DNA from: Marinobacter sp. JH2
GTDB taxonomy: Bacteria; Pseudomonadota; Gammaproteobacteria; Pseudomonadales; Oleiphilaceae
Length of the DNA: 64,000 bases
Direction: 5' to 3'
Assembly (NCBI RefSeq): GCF_004353225.1
Contig: NZ_CP037934.1
Coordinates: 992,001-1,056,000 of the forward strand
Made by a program: the position numbers and the translations under genes. This document shows, in pieces, positions 52,511 to 60,630 of this stretch. Each line of letters begins with the position of its first letter. Position 1 is the stretch's first letter. The notes under the pieces are model-generated. The model did no database searches, was not told the DNA's origin, and worked only from the letters and a program-made list of their open reading frames with translations.

Positions 52511-53167
52511 TCACAGCCTCGCGCCCTCCAGAATGGTCCAGCCGGCGGCCTGCGCTCGAGCCAGCAGCTTCGGGTCCGGATTAACGGCCACAGGGTGGTC
52601 GACTTGCTCAAGCAGGGGCAGGTCGTTGTGGGAATCGGAATAAAACCACGTGGTGCCGAGCGGTATCTTTTGCGTAGAGCTCCAGCCCTTCAACGCTTCT
52701 ACCTTGCCGGCTTGAAAGGGGCGCTGAGCACCTATTTCTCCTGTGAGCACACCATTTTTCCAAACTACTTCAATTCCGAGTGCGTTGTGAATCCCTAGTG
52801 CCTTTGCGATTGGTAAGACTAAATGTTCGCCAGTGGCAGATATAAGAAGCAGGTGGTGGTGTTGTTGCCGGTGCCAATCAAGTCGCTGTTTCATGACTGG
52901 ACAAATGAGTGGTTCGACCACTTCCATCACAAACGCATTTACCATATTTTCTAAACGTTTTTTGCTCCAACCTTTAAGGGGCTCCAGACTGAACTCCATA
53001 TATTCTTCGAGGTTAAGGGTCCCGTTCTGGTATTTTTGGATAAACTGCTCGTTTTTGTGGGTTGCATCTGGATTTGGATGCAGGCCTTGGCCGAGTAAGA
53101 AAGCTGTGAATAGATGAGCACTGTCACCGCGAATCAAAGTGTCGTCGAGATCGAAAATTGCAAGCAT
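52511..53167 (-). CDS. HAD-IB family phosphatase (SerB-like)
   Basis: A 218-residue HAD hydrolase with nucleophile motif AIFDLDDTLIRGDS (Asp6, Asp8), motif II LLLISATGEH, the Lys in FQAGKVEAL, and FYSDSHNDLPLLE as motif IV. The sub-family includes phosphoserine phosphatase-like and CicA-type enzymes; the exact phosphate ester is unknown. It is convergent with the AEP operon and downstream of the alkaline-phosphatase-family gene on the same strand, with a hairpin between. No operator lies before it. Confidence 0.88.
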   Translation of the reverse strand: MLAIFDLDDTLIRGDSAHLFTAFLLGQGLHPNPDATHKNEQFIQKYQNGTLNLEEYMEFSLEPLKGWSKKRLENMVNAFVMEVVEPLICPVMKQRLDWHRQQHHHLLLISATGEHLVLPIAKALGIHNALGIEVVWKNGVLTGEIGAQRPFQAGKVEALKGWSSTQKIPLGTTWFYSDSHNDLPLLEQVDHPVAVNPDPKLLARAQAAGWTILEGARL

Positions 53168-53207
53168 AATCAGCTCTTGGATTTGAATTGGATTTTGGGA
53201 ATGATTA

Positions 53208-53237
53208 CCCCCGGCCCGGTTTTCTTCGGGCCGGGGG
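53208..53237 (-). terminator. GC-rich 11-bp hairpin after the alkaline-phosphatase-family gene
   Basis: CCCCCGGCCCG, 8-nt loop, CGGGCCGGGGG, beginning 7 bp after the stop codon. No U-tract follows on the minus strand, the same situation as the 3' hairpin of the metallophosphoesterase gene. Confidence 0.55.
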
Positions 53238-53243
53238 AGACGC

Positions 53244-55235
53244 TTAGAGGTCGCCCAAGGGCGCTGTTGAGTTGGCTAGAGCTTTTGCCTCGGCCTCTGT
53301 CAGGGCACGGTTAAAGGTCACAAGGTCAGTAATGTCCAACTCTACGCCACGGCCTACGTTGAATTGTCCATCCCCACCTTCACCGATATTGAGCGGGTAA
53401 GGTGAAGCCAGGCTAGAGACAGAGCCGGTATTGGTCTGCGACGCCTGAAACCCAAAGGTTGCATCTTGCAGATAAAGCGCCGCTTTGCCGTTGGTTAAAT
53501 CCATGGTCGCGAGTGCAAAAACCCATTGACCTTTGGCCAGTGACATCCAGCTGGTGTCGGCTCGGTGGGAGCCGTCTCCCAAATTCAATTTGATGCTGTT
53601 ATTGGTCACAGTGACGATAAAGCCAGGGTTATAACCGCTTGCCCAGTCTTTATTTGAGATGAGATTAGGGTCGCCTTGGATGTCGCCATTGACTCGGAAC
53701 CGAAAACCGAAGGAGATCTGATCGTAATCGGAAAAATCCTTGTTTTGGCTCAGGTAGCCTTGGCTGCGCTGGAGATTGACTGCTTTGGTATCGGCGAAGG
53801 GGCCGTCCACATACGTGGGGATGGCGGAAGCTTCAGAGACCCAGCCGAATGGTGCAACGGTCCCATTGAAACTGGATAGACTTTCCCGTTCGGCTAGCAG
53901 GCTGCCAAGGTCGACGGGTTCCGCCAAAGAGACTTTAACCCGGCTGCTCACTGGCGCGCCTATGTCAGCCTGCACGGAGTAAACCACGGTATGAGATCCT
54001 TCTCCGAGGTCTTCTAGTTTCAGGGTATCAACGTAACTGCTTTCCTGGCCACTCGTTTTAGCGATCCGCTCGTTGTTGCGGTAGATAGCAACGTTTTCAA
54101 CATCCTTAGTTAACTGCCATTGGAGATTAACGGTTGCTGATGTGAATTCAGGCTGATCTATAAAGCTGAGCAGCTTGTACGCGCCGAGCTCGCCGATCAA
54201 TGAAGGGCTCGCAAGTTGATCGTCCACCTCTGGGATGCGGGCCAGATAGGTCATAACCGTTGGCATGATCGAGGTAATGGCGGGGTAAGCCATTAGAGTA
54301 TTCTGTTCTGCATCATTGGATAAAGCCAATGGGGCTGATGGAGTCGTTAGGAATTGGTTGAACAGCTCTGGTTTATTCACTCCGATCACACTTGTCCGTT
54401 CAGCCACGGTATCACCGCCGTGGCCGCCGGCCGGCCGATGGCCGTGGTCGGATACAACCATAACCAACCAGTCTTCGTTCAGGTTACGTTCACGCTGCTC
54501 AATGGCAGCCATAATTTGCCCTAAACGAGCATCGGTTTCGCGCAGCGCGGCTTCATAGGGTTCACACCAACCGCAAGCATGGCCTGCGCCATCTACTTCA
54601 TCTAAGTGAGTAAAAATAAAGTCTAGGTTGCTTTCCTCTTGTTCCAGCTCATTCACAAGCTGTTCGGTGATGAACGTATCGACCGACTTGCCATCGGGGC
54701 GGGAAGCGCCGTCGACCCTACGATCGATGTTCGACATTTCTTTGATCAGGTGCCCGCTGTTAATCGGTGTCCAAGATACAAAACTCCCGCTTTTTAGCGC
54801 TGGATCACTCTGCTTCAGAGTCGCGAAAATACTGTTGGTAGCGACAGGCTTGTTGTTGTTACTTTGTACGCCGTGACCATCCACCCAAGTCCCTGTAAGG
54901 ATGCTCGACCAGCTAGGTCCCGAATAGGAACGTTGGTGCGAGCTGGTATTGAGCAGCCCCCCAGCGAAGCTTTTGGTCAACGTGAAGCGGGCAAAGTTTG
55001 GTGTTTCTGGCTCGTTGAGATCGGGGCTATCGGTGGGGTCAATGTAGTCGTACATCAAACCATCGATGCCTATCACGAGTGCCTTGCGGGTAGGTTCGGT
55101 TACTGGAGTTTCGATTTCAGGTGTGGTGATCTTTGTGCTGTCATCTCTGCTATCGCTGTCATTGCAGCCACTCAGCGTGACAATCGCTGCGGTAGCAACG
55201 ACTAGGTGTTTGCTCGGAAGCTTTCCAAAAGGCAT
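53244..55235 (-). CDS. Lipoprotein alkaline-phosphatase-superfamily phosphodiesterase with LamG-like C-terminus
   Basis: A 663-residue protein with a lipobox (VTLSGC, Cys24). The catalytic domain is of the NPP/phosphodiesterase type: metal Asp in VIGIDGLMYDYIDP, the nucleophile Ser/Thr region SGPSWSSILTGTW, FTHLDEVDGAGHACG, and VVSDHGHRPAGGHGG. A fibronectin-like segment (about 360-430) precedes a LamG/concanavalin-like domain (about 460-650, DYDQISFGFRFRV to GEGGDGQFNVGRGVELDITDLV). It should cleave phospho- or phosphonodiesters outside the cytoplasm. A PhnR-type palindrome 53 bp upstream ties it to the AEP locus. Confidence 0.85.
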   Translation of the reverse strand: MPFGKLPSKHLVVATAAIVTLSGCNDSDSRDDSTKITTPEIETPVTEPTRKALVIGIDGLMYDYIDPTDSPDLNEPETPNFARFTLTKSFAGGLLNTSSHQRSYSGPSWSSILTGTWVDGHGVQSNNNKPVATNSIFATLKQSDPALKSGSFVSWTPINSGHLIKEMSNIDRRVDGASRPDGKSVDTFITEQLVNELEQEESNLDFIFTHLDEVDGAGHACGWCEPYEAALRETDARLGQIMAAIEQRERNLNEDWLVMVVSDHGHRPAGGHGGDTVAERTSVIGVNKPELFNQFLTTPSAPLALSNDAEQNTLMAYPAITSIMPTVMTYLARIPEVDDQLASPSLIGELGAYKLLSFIDQPEFTSATVNLQWQLTKDVENVAIYRNNERIAKTSGQESSYVDTLKLEDLGEGSHTVVYSVQADIGAPVSSRVKVSLAEPVDLGSLLAERESLSSFNGTVAPFGWVSEASAIPTYVDGPFADTKAVNLQRSQGYLSQNKDFSDYDQISFGFRFRVNGDIQGDPNLISNKDWASGYNPGFIVTVTNNSIKLNLGDGSHRADTSWMSLAKGQWVFALATMDLTNGKAALYLQDATFGFQASQTNTGSVSSLASPYPLNIGEGGDGQFNVGRGVELDITDLVTFNRALTEAEAKALANSTAPLGDL

Positions 55236-55287
55236 CGTGTTATGTCCTGATTAGGATTTAGATTTCAGACACTCAGCATAATGAGTT

Positions 55288-55301
55288 CTGGTATATGCCA
55301 G
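55288..55301. promoter_or_regulatory. Candidate PhnR operator 4 (alkaline-phosphatase-family gene)
   Basis: CTGGTATATGCCAG; read on the minus strand CTGGCATATACCAG. It keeps both outer arms of the motif with one change and lies 53 bp upstream of the lipoprotein gene. Confidence 0.6.
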
Positions 55302-55371
55302 ATGCAGCTTAAGGAAGGTTCTTGACGAATAGATGTCAAAGTTATTGCAAAGGTATCGAATGGAAGGGAGC

Positions 55372-55399
55372 AAAAAAGCCCCAAAGTGATTGGGGCTTT
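55372..55399 (-). terminator. Rho-independent terminator after ridA-family gene
   Basis: On the minus strand AAAGCCCC, 9-nt loop, GGGGCTTTTTTG. It ends the IclR-FAD oxidase-RidA transcription unit about 80 bp after the RidA stop. Confidence 0.85.
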
Positions 55400-55479
55400 C
55401 ATCGTGGTTAACCCAAGTAGCCTGCCTAGCTTGTTGGGAATTTCAAACAGAGAAATGTTTTGGTGTCATTATTTAACGC

Positions 55480-55857
55480 TTAATCTTCGACCGCCGCATA
55501 GACGACCAATTCAACCAGCATCTCTTCGCGAGCAAGGCCGGCTATTACCATAGCAGCACGGTTGGGATATGGTTTTTCGAAGTACTCTGCGTAGACTTTG
55601 TTTACAACCGGCAGGTGCGATCTGTCGGTAACGTAAATCAAAACCTGTGTGACATCTGTGAGGCTTGCCTTTGCGCATTCCAGTGTGTGGCGCAGGTTTT
55701 CCATAGTTTGACGTGTTTGGGCCTCAATTCCGCCGTCAACCACTTTCCCTTGGTCATCAATAGGGATCTGAGCAGTGAATAATATGCCGTTACCAATGGT
55801 TGCCCACTCTAGCGGTGACGGGGAGGCGTATAATTCGGTTTTTACTGTTTTGATCAT
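55480..55857 (-). CDS. RidA/YjgF-family protein
   Basis: A 125-residue Rid-family protein with the core pattern GNGILFTAQIPID, QTRQTMENLRHTLECAKASLTDVTQVLIYVTDRSHLP, and YPNRAAMVIAGLAREEMLVELVVYA. Family members hydrolyse reactive imine/enamine intermediates; the Arg usually required for 2-aminoacrylate hydrolysis is present in the PNRAA segment (R-A). It follows a FAD amine oxidase gene by 27 bp, so it probably removes the imine made by that enzyme. It is the last gene of its operon. Confidence 0.9.
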   Translation of the reverse strand: MIKTVKTELYASPSPLEWATIGNGILFTAQIPIDDQGKVVDGGIEAQTRQTMENLRHTLECAKASLTDVTQVLIYVTDRSHLPVVNKVYAEYFEKPYPNRAAMVIAGLAREEMLVELVVYAAVED

Positions 55858-55884
55858 GCTTACTCTTCCTTAGGTGGGTTTTGG

Positions 55885-57159
55885 TTAGCGCTCAGCACCT
55901 GCCAGCCGCCTTTCCACGGCGCTGACGAGGTTGAATCCAATGTGTCTAATTGGCTCAGGCGGCATCCAACTGGGCATGCCCATGAGCTCCTTTACGTTAA
56001 GGGATGTCTGGCCGGAAGCCAGATTGGCCAGCTGTTGTCCCAGAAGCGTTCCCTTCAAAATACCTACACCGTTGCAGCCGATGGAGGCGAATAGTCCTTT
56101 CTTAAGCTGGCCCCAAAGCGGTGCACCGTTTGCCGTCAGCGACGTGGTGCCGCCCCACCACTCTTCTAAGCCGAAACGGGTCAGTTCAGGGAAGCGGTTT
56201 ATCAGACTTTGTTCAAGATAACGTCGTGTAGAGTCATTGCCTTCGCGCTCGTAACCGTAAAAGCCTCGTATAAGAAGTCTTCCATCGTCAGTGGTTCGCA
56301 GGGTGGAGCCAAGACGGTGGGCAGGCAGCAACCCCCATTGTCCTTCTGGTGCTAGGGCGGCGAATAAATCGGCTGGCAATTTTGGGGTGACTCCTGCATA
56401 GGTGAATATTTTCACGCTATAGGCATTTCCGAACCCCAAAGAGCTAGCGAAGGCATTGTTAGCCAGAAAGACCTTGGGTGCCTGAAGTGAACCGTCGGGT
56501 GTTGTGGCCAACCACCCGGATGAGTTTTGTGACAGGTGAACAGCCGGGCTTTTCTCATACAATTTAATTGTGGCTGGAAGACTCCGGGCCAGGTTTGAAA
56601 TCAGTGCATAGGGGTTGACCAGGCTGTTGCCTGGCAAATTCAACCCAGCACGGTAATAGTTACTGCCTGTTATCGACCTTAAACGTTTCCCACTCATCCA
56701 CTCGAAGGGTTGGCCGCTCTTTTCGAGGAGTGAAGCTAAGGCCGATAAATTTCGCATGCCTCGGTCTGTAGCTGCGCCTTTGAAAATTGTAGAGTTTGCT
56801 GTGACGGCTCCTTGATAGCCTATTTCACGCATAGCATCTTGGGTGGACTGATAGTGCCGATAGAGTTCCCCAGCGGCCTCAGGGTCGGCTCCGGTGAAAG
56901 CGTGCTCGAGAACAAATCCCGAGTTGCGGCCCGGGGAGCCTGCTCCAATAGTTTCCGCCTCCAAAACTCTGATATCACTATTTGGCTGTAGCTTTGCGAG
57001 CTGGCGGGCTATGCCGATTCCAGTATAGCCAGCACCGACAATGATCGCGTCGCAGGTGTGAGAGCCGGTAAGGCGAGGGTGTTTCGGAGACAACTCAGCC
57101 GCCTCATTCCAGCCACAGGCGCGTTTATAGTCAGGGTAGGGGGCGCTGCTTCTGCTCAT
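55885..57159 (-). CDS. FAD-dependent amine/amino-acid oxidase (DAO family)
   Basis: A 424-residue flavoprotein with FAD motif AIIVGAGYTGIGIARQLAK near 39-57, the second motif GAGSPGRNSGFVLEHAFTG, GLEEWWGGTTSL, and C-terminal GLFASIGCNGVGILKGTLLGQQLANLA. It resembles gamma-glutamylputrescine oxidase and related amine oxidases. It is only distantly like the FAD enzyme beside phnW. The neighbouring IclR gene (18 bp upstream) and RidA gene (27 bp downstream) make one operon. The substrate amine is unknown; AEP derivatives are possible given the adjacent locus. Confidence 0.87.
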   Translation of the reverse strand: MSRSSAPYPDYKRACGWNEAAELSPKHPRLTGSHTCDAIIVGAGYTGIGIARQLAKLQPNSDIRVLEAETIGAGSPGRNSGFVLEHAFTGADPEAAGELYRHYQSTQDAMREIGYQGAVTANSTIFKGAATDRGMRNLSALASLLEKSGQPFEWMSGKRLRSITGSNYYRAGLNLPGNSLVNPYALISNLARSLPATIKLYEKSPAVHLSQNSSGWLATTPDGSLQAPKVFLANNAFASSLGFGNAYSVKIFTYAGVTPKLPADLFAALAPEGQWGLLPAHRLGSTLRTTDDGRLLIRGFYGYEREGNDSTRRYLEQSLINRFPELTRFGLEEWWGGTTSLTANGAPLWGQLKKGLFASIGCNGVGILKGTLLGQQLANLASGQTSLNVKELMGMPSWMPPEPIRHIGFNLVSAVERRLAGAER

Positions 57160-57177
57160 CGTGGATATACTCTTTTA

Positions 57178-57984
57178 TCAGGTATGTTCTACCGGTTCGA
57201 AAAGGTTGTGGCTAATTGCTCTTGCACTGGCCAGAAGTGATTTCGTAAGGCGGTTGTAATGTTCGTCAGACAACCGGGAGCGCCGCAGGCAACAACTTAA
57301 TGCAGCGATTGGTGTCTGGTTTTTTCCGAAAACAGGAACAGCTACACCCGTAAATTCGGGAGGATCAGAGCCTTCCACTCCGCAGGTGACTTCTAGGTGC
57401 CGGCAGTTGGCGATGGCTTCCTGCACACGACCGCGAGTAATTCCTTTTCCTCGCAGAAACGGCGCTTCGTTGTGTTCAAGGATGTGCGTCTGTTCTTGCT
57501 TGCTCATAAAGCTAAGGATGGCAATGGACGCCTGGCCGACTCCGAAGGGAATTCGGTCACCCTTTTGGCGGGTGTAGCTCCGTGCGGGGTGTTGCCCATC
57601 GGCGATATCTAGGCATAACACGTGAAAGCCGTCAGGAATCATAAGAAAAAAGCTGTCCCCTAAATTCTCTGCCATATCCAGAAGGTGCATGTGCGCAACC
57701 TTGTCCAGTGCGGCGCGGGTTAGCTCACTCCAGCTTAAGAGTTCCGGGCCGGGGTAGACTGGTCCGCGACTAAGTGGCTGCCTGACAAGACCTAGATCTT
57801 TTAAGGCGCGAACCAAACGATACACAGTTGACGTGCTCAGGCCTGTTGCGTCGGCGAGTTCTGAAATGGAGAGACCGTATTGCCCGGCTTTTATCACGAA
57901 GCGAAGCAATGAATAACTTCTATCCAGAGTTTGAATGCCGCTTTCATACATACCGGTCTTACCCTTTTTAATTTCATTGCTCAC
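57178..57984 (-). CDS. IclR-family transcriptional regulator
   Basis: A protein of up to 268 residues: IclR helix-turn-helix (QTLDRSYSLLRFVIKAGQYGLSISELADATGLSTSTVYRLVRALKDLGLV) and the C-terminal GAF-like effector domain (SFFLMIPDGFHVLCLDIADG; ITRGRVQEAIANCR; GVAVPVFGKNQTPIAALSCCL). GTG 57984 or ATG 57951 may be the start. It is the first gene of an operon with the FAD oxidase and RidA genes and probably regulates it. It is divergent from hutG. Confidence 0.92.
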   Translation of the reverse strand: MSNEIKKGKTGMYESGIQTLDRSYSLLRFVIKAGQYGLSISELADATGLSTSTVYRLVRALKDLGLVRQPLSRGPVYPGPELLSWSELTRAALDKVAHMHLLDMAENLGDSFFLMIPDGFHVLCLDIADGQHPARSYTRQKGDRIPFGVGQASIAILSFMSKQEQTHILEHNEAPFLRGKGITRGRVQEAIANCRHLEVTCGVEGSDPPEFTGVAVPVFGKNQTPIAALSCCLRRSRLSDEHYNRLTKSLLASARAISHNLFEPVEHT

Positions 57985-58172
57985 TTTGAGTGTAACTGTA
58001 CCTCTTGGCGTTCATTTTGGCTTATCGCAAAGTGAGAAAATTATCGAAATATAGTCTTAAAAATTCATCAGCAAATATTTAATTCATATTTGGATGTCTT
58101 GTGGCGACTGGGTGTTTAAATGTCGATTTCTATGTGCTTATATGATCGCATCTTGAATTAGGGTGAGAGAGT

Positions 58173-59144
58173 ATGGTCACGTTCAAGCCAGCATCAGAGT
58201 GGCACGGCAGGGTAGATAGTGAAGAAGGAGCGGGCGCAATACGTTGGCATCAGAAGGTGTCACTAGCGCCAGATGGATGCTCCGGTCAAACCGTGGGAAT
58301 GCTTGGCTTCTCGTGCGATGCAGGTGTTCAGAGAAATAAAGGGCGCCTCGGCGCTGCGGCTGGCCCGGATGCTCTTCGGCGTCAACTGGGTGGCTTAGCT
58401 TGGCACGGTGGTGACGACCTGTCTGTAATTGACCTTGGTACGGTCGAGGTTAGCGGTGACGCACTTGAGCAGGGTCAAGAAGAGTTAGCGTCAAAAGTTG
58501 CGGAAGCACTTTCGTCCGTTAGTCGCCTGTTAGTTGTAGGTGGGGGACATGAGACGGCTTGGGGTAGTTTTTCCGGTTTAGCCAAGGCTTACGACCCCAC
58601 GACTACAAAAATCGGCATTATCAATTTAGACGCTCACTTTGATCTACGAATGAAAGGCGAACAAGGGGCGTCCTCCGGTACGCCCTTTGCTCAGATAGCT
58701 GAGCACTGCGGGCAGGGTCATTTCCATTACTGCTGCTTGGGCGTTGCACGGACGAGCAATACCTCCTCATTATTCGATCGTGCTTGTGCTATGGGCGTTA
58801 GTTATCGTGAAGATAGGTATATGCGGGAGGTAGATATTCCGGACGTCATAGAACAAATCCGCGAATTCAGTCAAGGTTTGGACATGCTCTACCTGACCAT
58901 CGACTTGGATGTACTTCCTCATTATCAGGCACCTGGTGTCAGTGCTCCTGCGGCACGAGGCGTTGTGCTGGAAGTGGTGCAAGCTGTGGTTGATGAATTG
59001 GAGCAGATCGCTGCGACATTACCCTACGGCATGCCACTGGTAGAAATTTGCGAGTTGAATCCCGAATTTGATGAATCTGGCGTTACCGCTAAAACAGCGG
59101 CTCTGCTGGCGGACACCTTGCTGTGTCAACACTGCCGCTCATGA
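58173..59144 (+). CDS. hutG: Formimidoylglutamase (HutG-like, arginase superfamily)
   Basis: A 323-residue ureohydrolase with both Mn-binding motifs: GGGHETAWGS and NLDAHFDLR, then TIDLDVLPHYQAPGVSAPA. HutG-type features are LGFSCDAGVQRNKGRLGAAAGPDALRRQL near the start and SSGTPFAQIAEHC. HutG hydrolyses N-formimidoyl-glutamate to glutamate and formamide in histidine degradation. No hutH, hutU or hutI gene is in the window. It is followed 41 bp later by a TAXI-TRAP transporter, so uptake and hydrolysis of a related compound may be coupled. The true substrate could differ. Confidence 0.85.
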   Translation: MVTFKPASEWHGRVDSEEGAGAIRWHQKVSLAPDGCSGQTVGMLGFSCDAGVQRNKGRLGAAAGPDALRRQLGGLAWHGGDDLSVIDLGTVEVSGDALEQGQEELASKVAEALSSVSRLLVVGGGHETAWGSFSGLAKAYDPTTTKIGIINLDAHFDLRMKGEQGASSGTPFAQIAEHCGQGHFHYCCLGVARTSNTSSLFDRACAMGVSYREDRYMREVDIPDVIEQIREFSQGLDMLYLTIDLDVLPHYQAPGVSAPAARGVVLEVVQAVVDELEQIAATLPYGMPLVEICELNPEFDESGVTAKTAALLADTLLCQHCRS

Positions 59145-59185
59145 GGCGGTCTCACTAAGCTAAAAGAGTAAAGGAAGTCAAAACA

Positions 59186-60151
59186 ATGAAAAAGCTGAAA
59201 ACGATGCTTATGACTGCCGCTTTGGGCGTGGGTCTTGCGGCTGGAGCTGCGCAGGCACAGGAGCGGGTGTTTTTTGGAATCGCTACCGGCGGTACTGGCG
59301 GTACCTATTACCCGCTTGGCGGCATGTTAGCGCAAGTGATCTCCAATAATGCCGAGTTGGAAGGTAAGAAACTGTCAGCAACGGCAGAAACTGGAAACGC
59401 ATCGGTAGCGAATGCCGGCTTGCTCGGACGGGGAGATATAGAGTCTGCTTTTGTTGCGGCTGATATCCTCGATTCCGCGTATAAAGGACAGAACCAGTTT
59501 GAGGGCAAGGCACAGAAGAATTTGCGAGCTCTGGGAGCTTTGTATCCAGAGGCTGTTCAATTGGTAGCCCAACCCGGTATTGCGTCATTCGGTGACTTGA
59601 AAGGCCATTCCGTTAGTTCCGGTTCGCCTGGCTCCGGGCAGTGGCAACTACTCGGCGATCTACTGGAAGCTCATGGCATGACCCGTGATGATTTAACCGA
59701 AGATTATTCGTCCTTTTCTCAATCTGCCGAAAAAATCAAAGATGGAAATCTAGACGCATCCTTGATTACTGCTGGTTCACCAACCGCATCTATCCTGGAA
59801 TTGGCTAACGGGCACGATATCAACATCATTCCGTTGACCGGTGCACCGATCAAGAAACTGCAGGAAACCCAGCCGTATTACGCATCCACCATCCTGCCGG
59901 CTGGCACCTATAAAGGCGTGGACAACGATGTTGAAACCATTGCTGTCCGAGCGATTTGGGCAACCCATGCTGATTTGCCAGAAGATATTGCGTACGCGGT
60001 TACCAAGGCGCTTTACGAGAATACAGACACCTTGGCGAAGGTGCATGTGAAGGGTAAGGAAATTACACGTCAGAGTGCACTTGAATCGGTATCGATTCCG
60101 CTGCATCCAGGCGCGGAAAGATACTTCCGTGAAAAGGGTCTCATTGAATAA
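59186..60151 (+). CDS. TAXI-family TRAP transporter solute-binding protein
   Basis: A 321-residue periplasmic protein with a signal peptide (MLMTAALGVGLAAGAAQA). TAXI hallmarks: FGIATGGTGGTYYPLGGMLAQVI near the mature start, ATAETGNASVANAGLLGRGDIE, and HSVSSGSPGSGQW. TAXI proteins bind organic acids and deliver them to a fused TRAP permease. The next two genes supply a DUF1850 protein and the fused permease. Glutamate-like ligands are known for some members; the ligand here is not known. Confidence 0.93.
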   Translation: MKKLKTMLMTAALGVGLAAGAAQAQERVFFGIATGGTGGTYYPLGGMLAQVISNNAELEGKKLSATAETGNASVANAGLLGRGDIESAFVAADILDSAYKGQNQFEGKAQKNLRALGALYPEAVQLVAQPGIASFGDLKGHSVSSGSPGSGQWQLLGDLLEAHGMTRDDLTEDYSSFSQSAEKIKDGNLDASLITAGSPTASILELANGHDINIIPLTGAPIKKLQETQPYYASTILPAGTYKGVDNDVETIAVRAIWATHADLPEDIAYAVTKALYENTDTLAKVHVKGKEITRQSALESVSIPLHPGAERYFREKGLIE

Positions 60152-60614
60152 GTTTACGCTGCTGCTGGCCGGGGCCTTTGCCCTGGTTGGCGATCTTCAG
60201 GCCGCCGGTCTGGAGATTAGTCAGTACCGGGAGGGCAAGTTACTTACTTGTGTTCCTTTGGTAGATAGGAAGTTTGAGCTTTCGTTCATTCACTCCGTGT
60301 CGCTCACTCCCGTCAAGGATTACTACCGATTGGATGAGACTGCTTCCGGCGAACTGACGATCAATCAGACCTCGGAAGTTTTCCTCGCCCATGGGCAAGG
60401 GCTGCCCTCACTGGTGAACGAACCCGATGCGACGTCATTCAAACGCAAAAATGGTGCATTCATTCTGGAGATGGACCGGAATATTGGGCAGCTGATTGTG
60501 CGAACCGATCGGCGCTTCAAGAACAGACTGCACACTGGAAATAAACATATAAATTTGAACCAATGGCCGGACAGCGGGCTGCTGATTTTTCCGGTCTCTA
60601 ACTGCCAACCATAA
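60129..60614 (+). CDS. DUF1850 protein of the TAXI-TRAP operon
   Basis: GTG 60129 (overlapping the preceding gene by 23 bp) with GGAAAG upstream gives about 161 residues; TTG 60144 is another option. There is a signal peptide (FTLLLAGAFALVGDLQA-A). The DUF1850 pattern is LLTCVPLVDRKFELSFIHSVSLTPVKDYYRL, with F-HSV-TPV the family signature, then a C-terminal strand region. Proteins of this family recur between TAXI binding-protein and permease genes, but their role is unknown. Confidence 0.85.
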   Translation: MKRVSLNKFTLLLAGAFALVGDLQAAGLEISQYREGKLLTCVPLVDRKFELSFIHSVSLTPVKDYYRLDETASGELTINQTSEVFLAHGQGLPSLVNEPDATSFKRKNGAFILEMDRNIGQLIVRTDRRFKNRLHTGNKHINLNQWPDSGLLIFPVSNCQP

Positions 60615-60630
60615 CTCAGAGTGAACGGGT

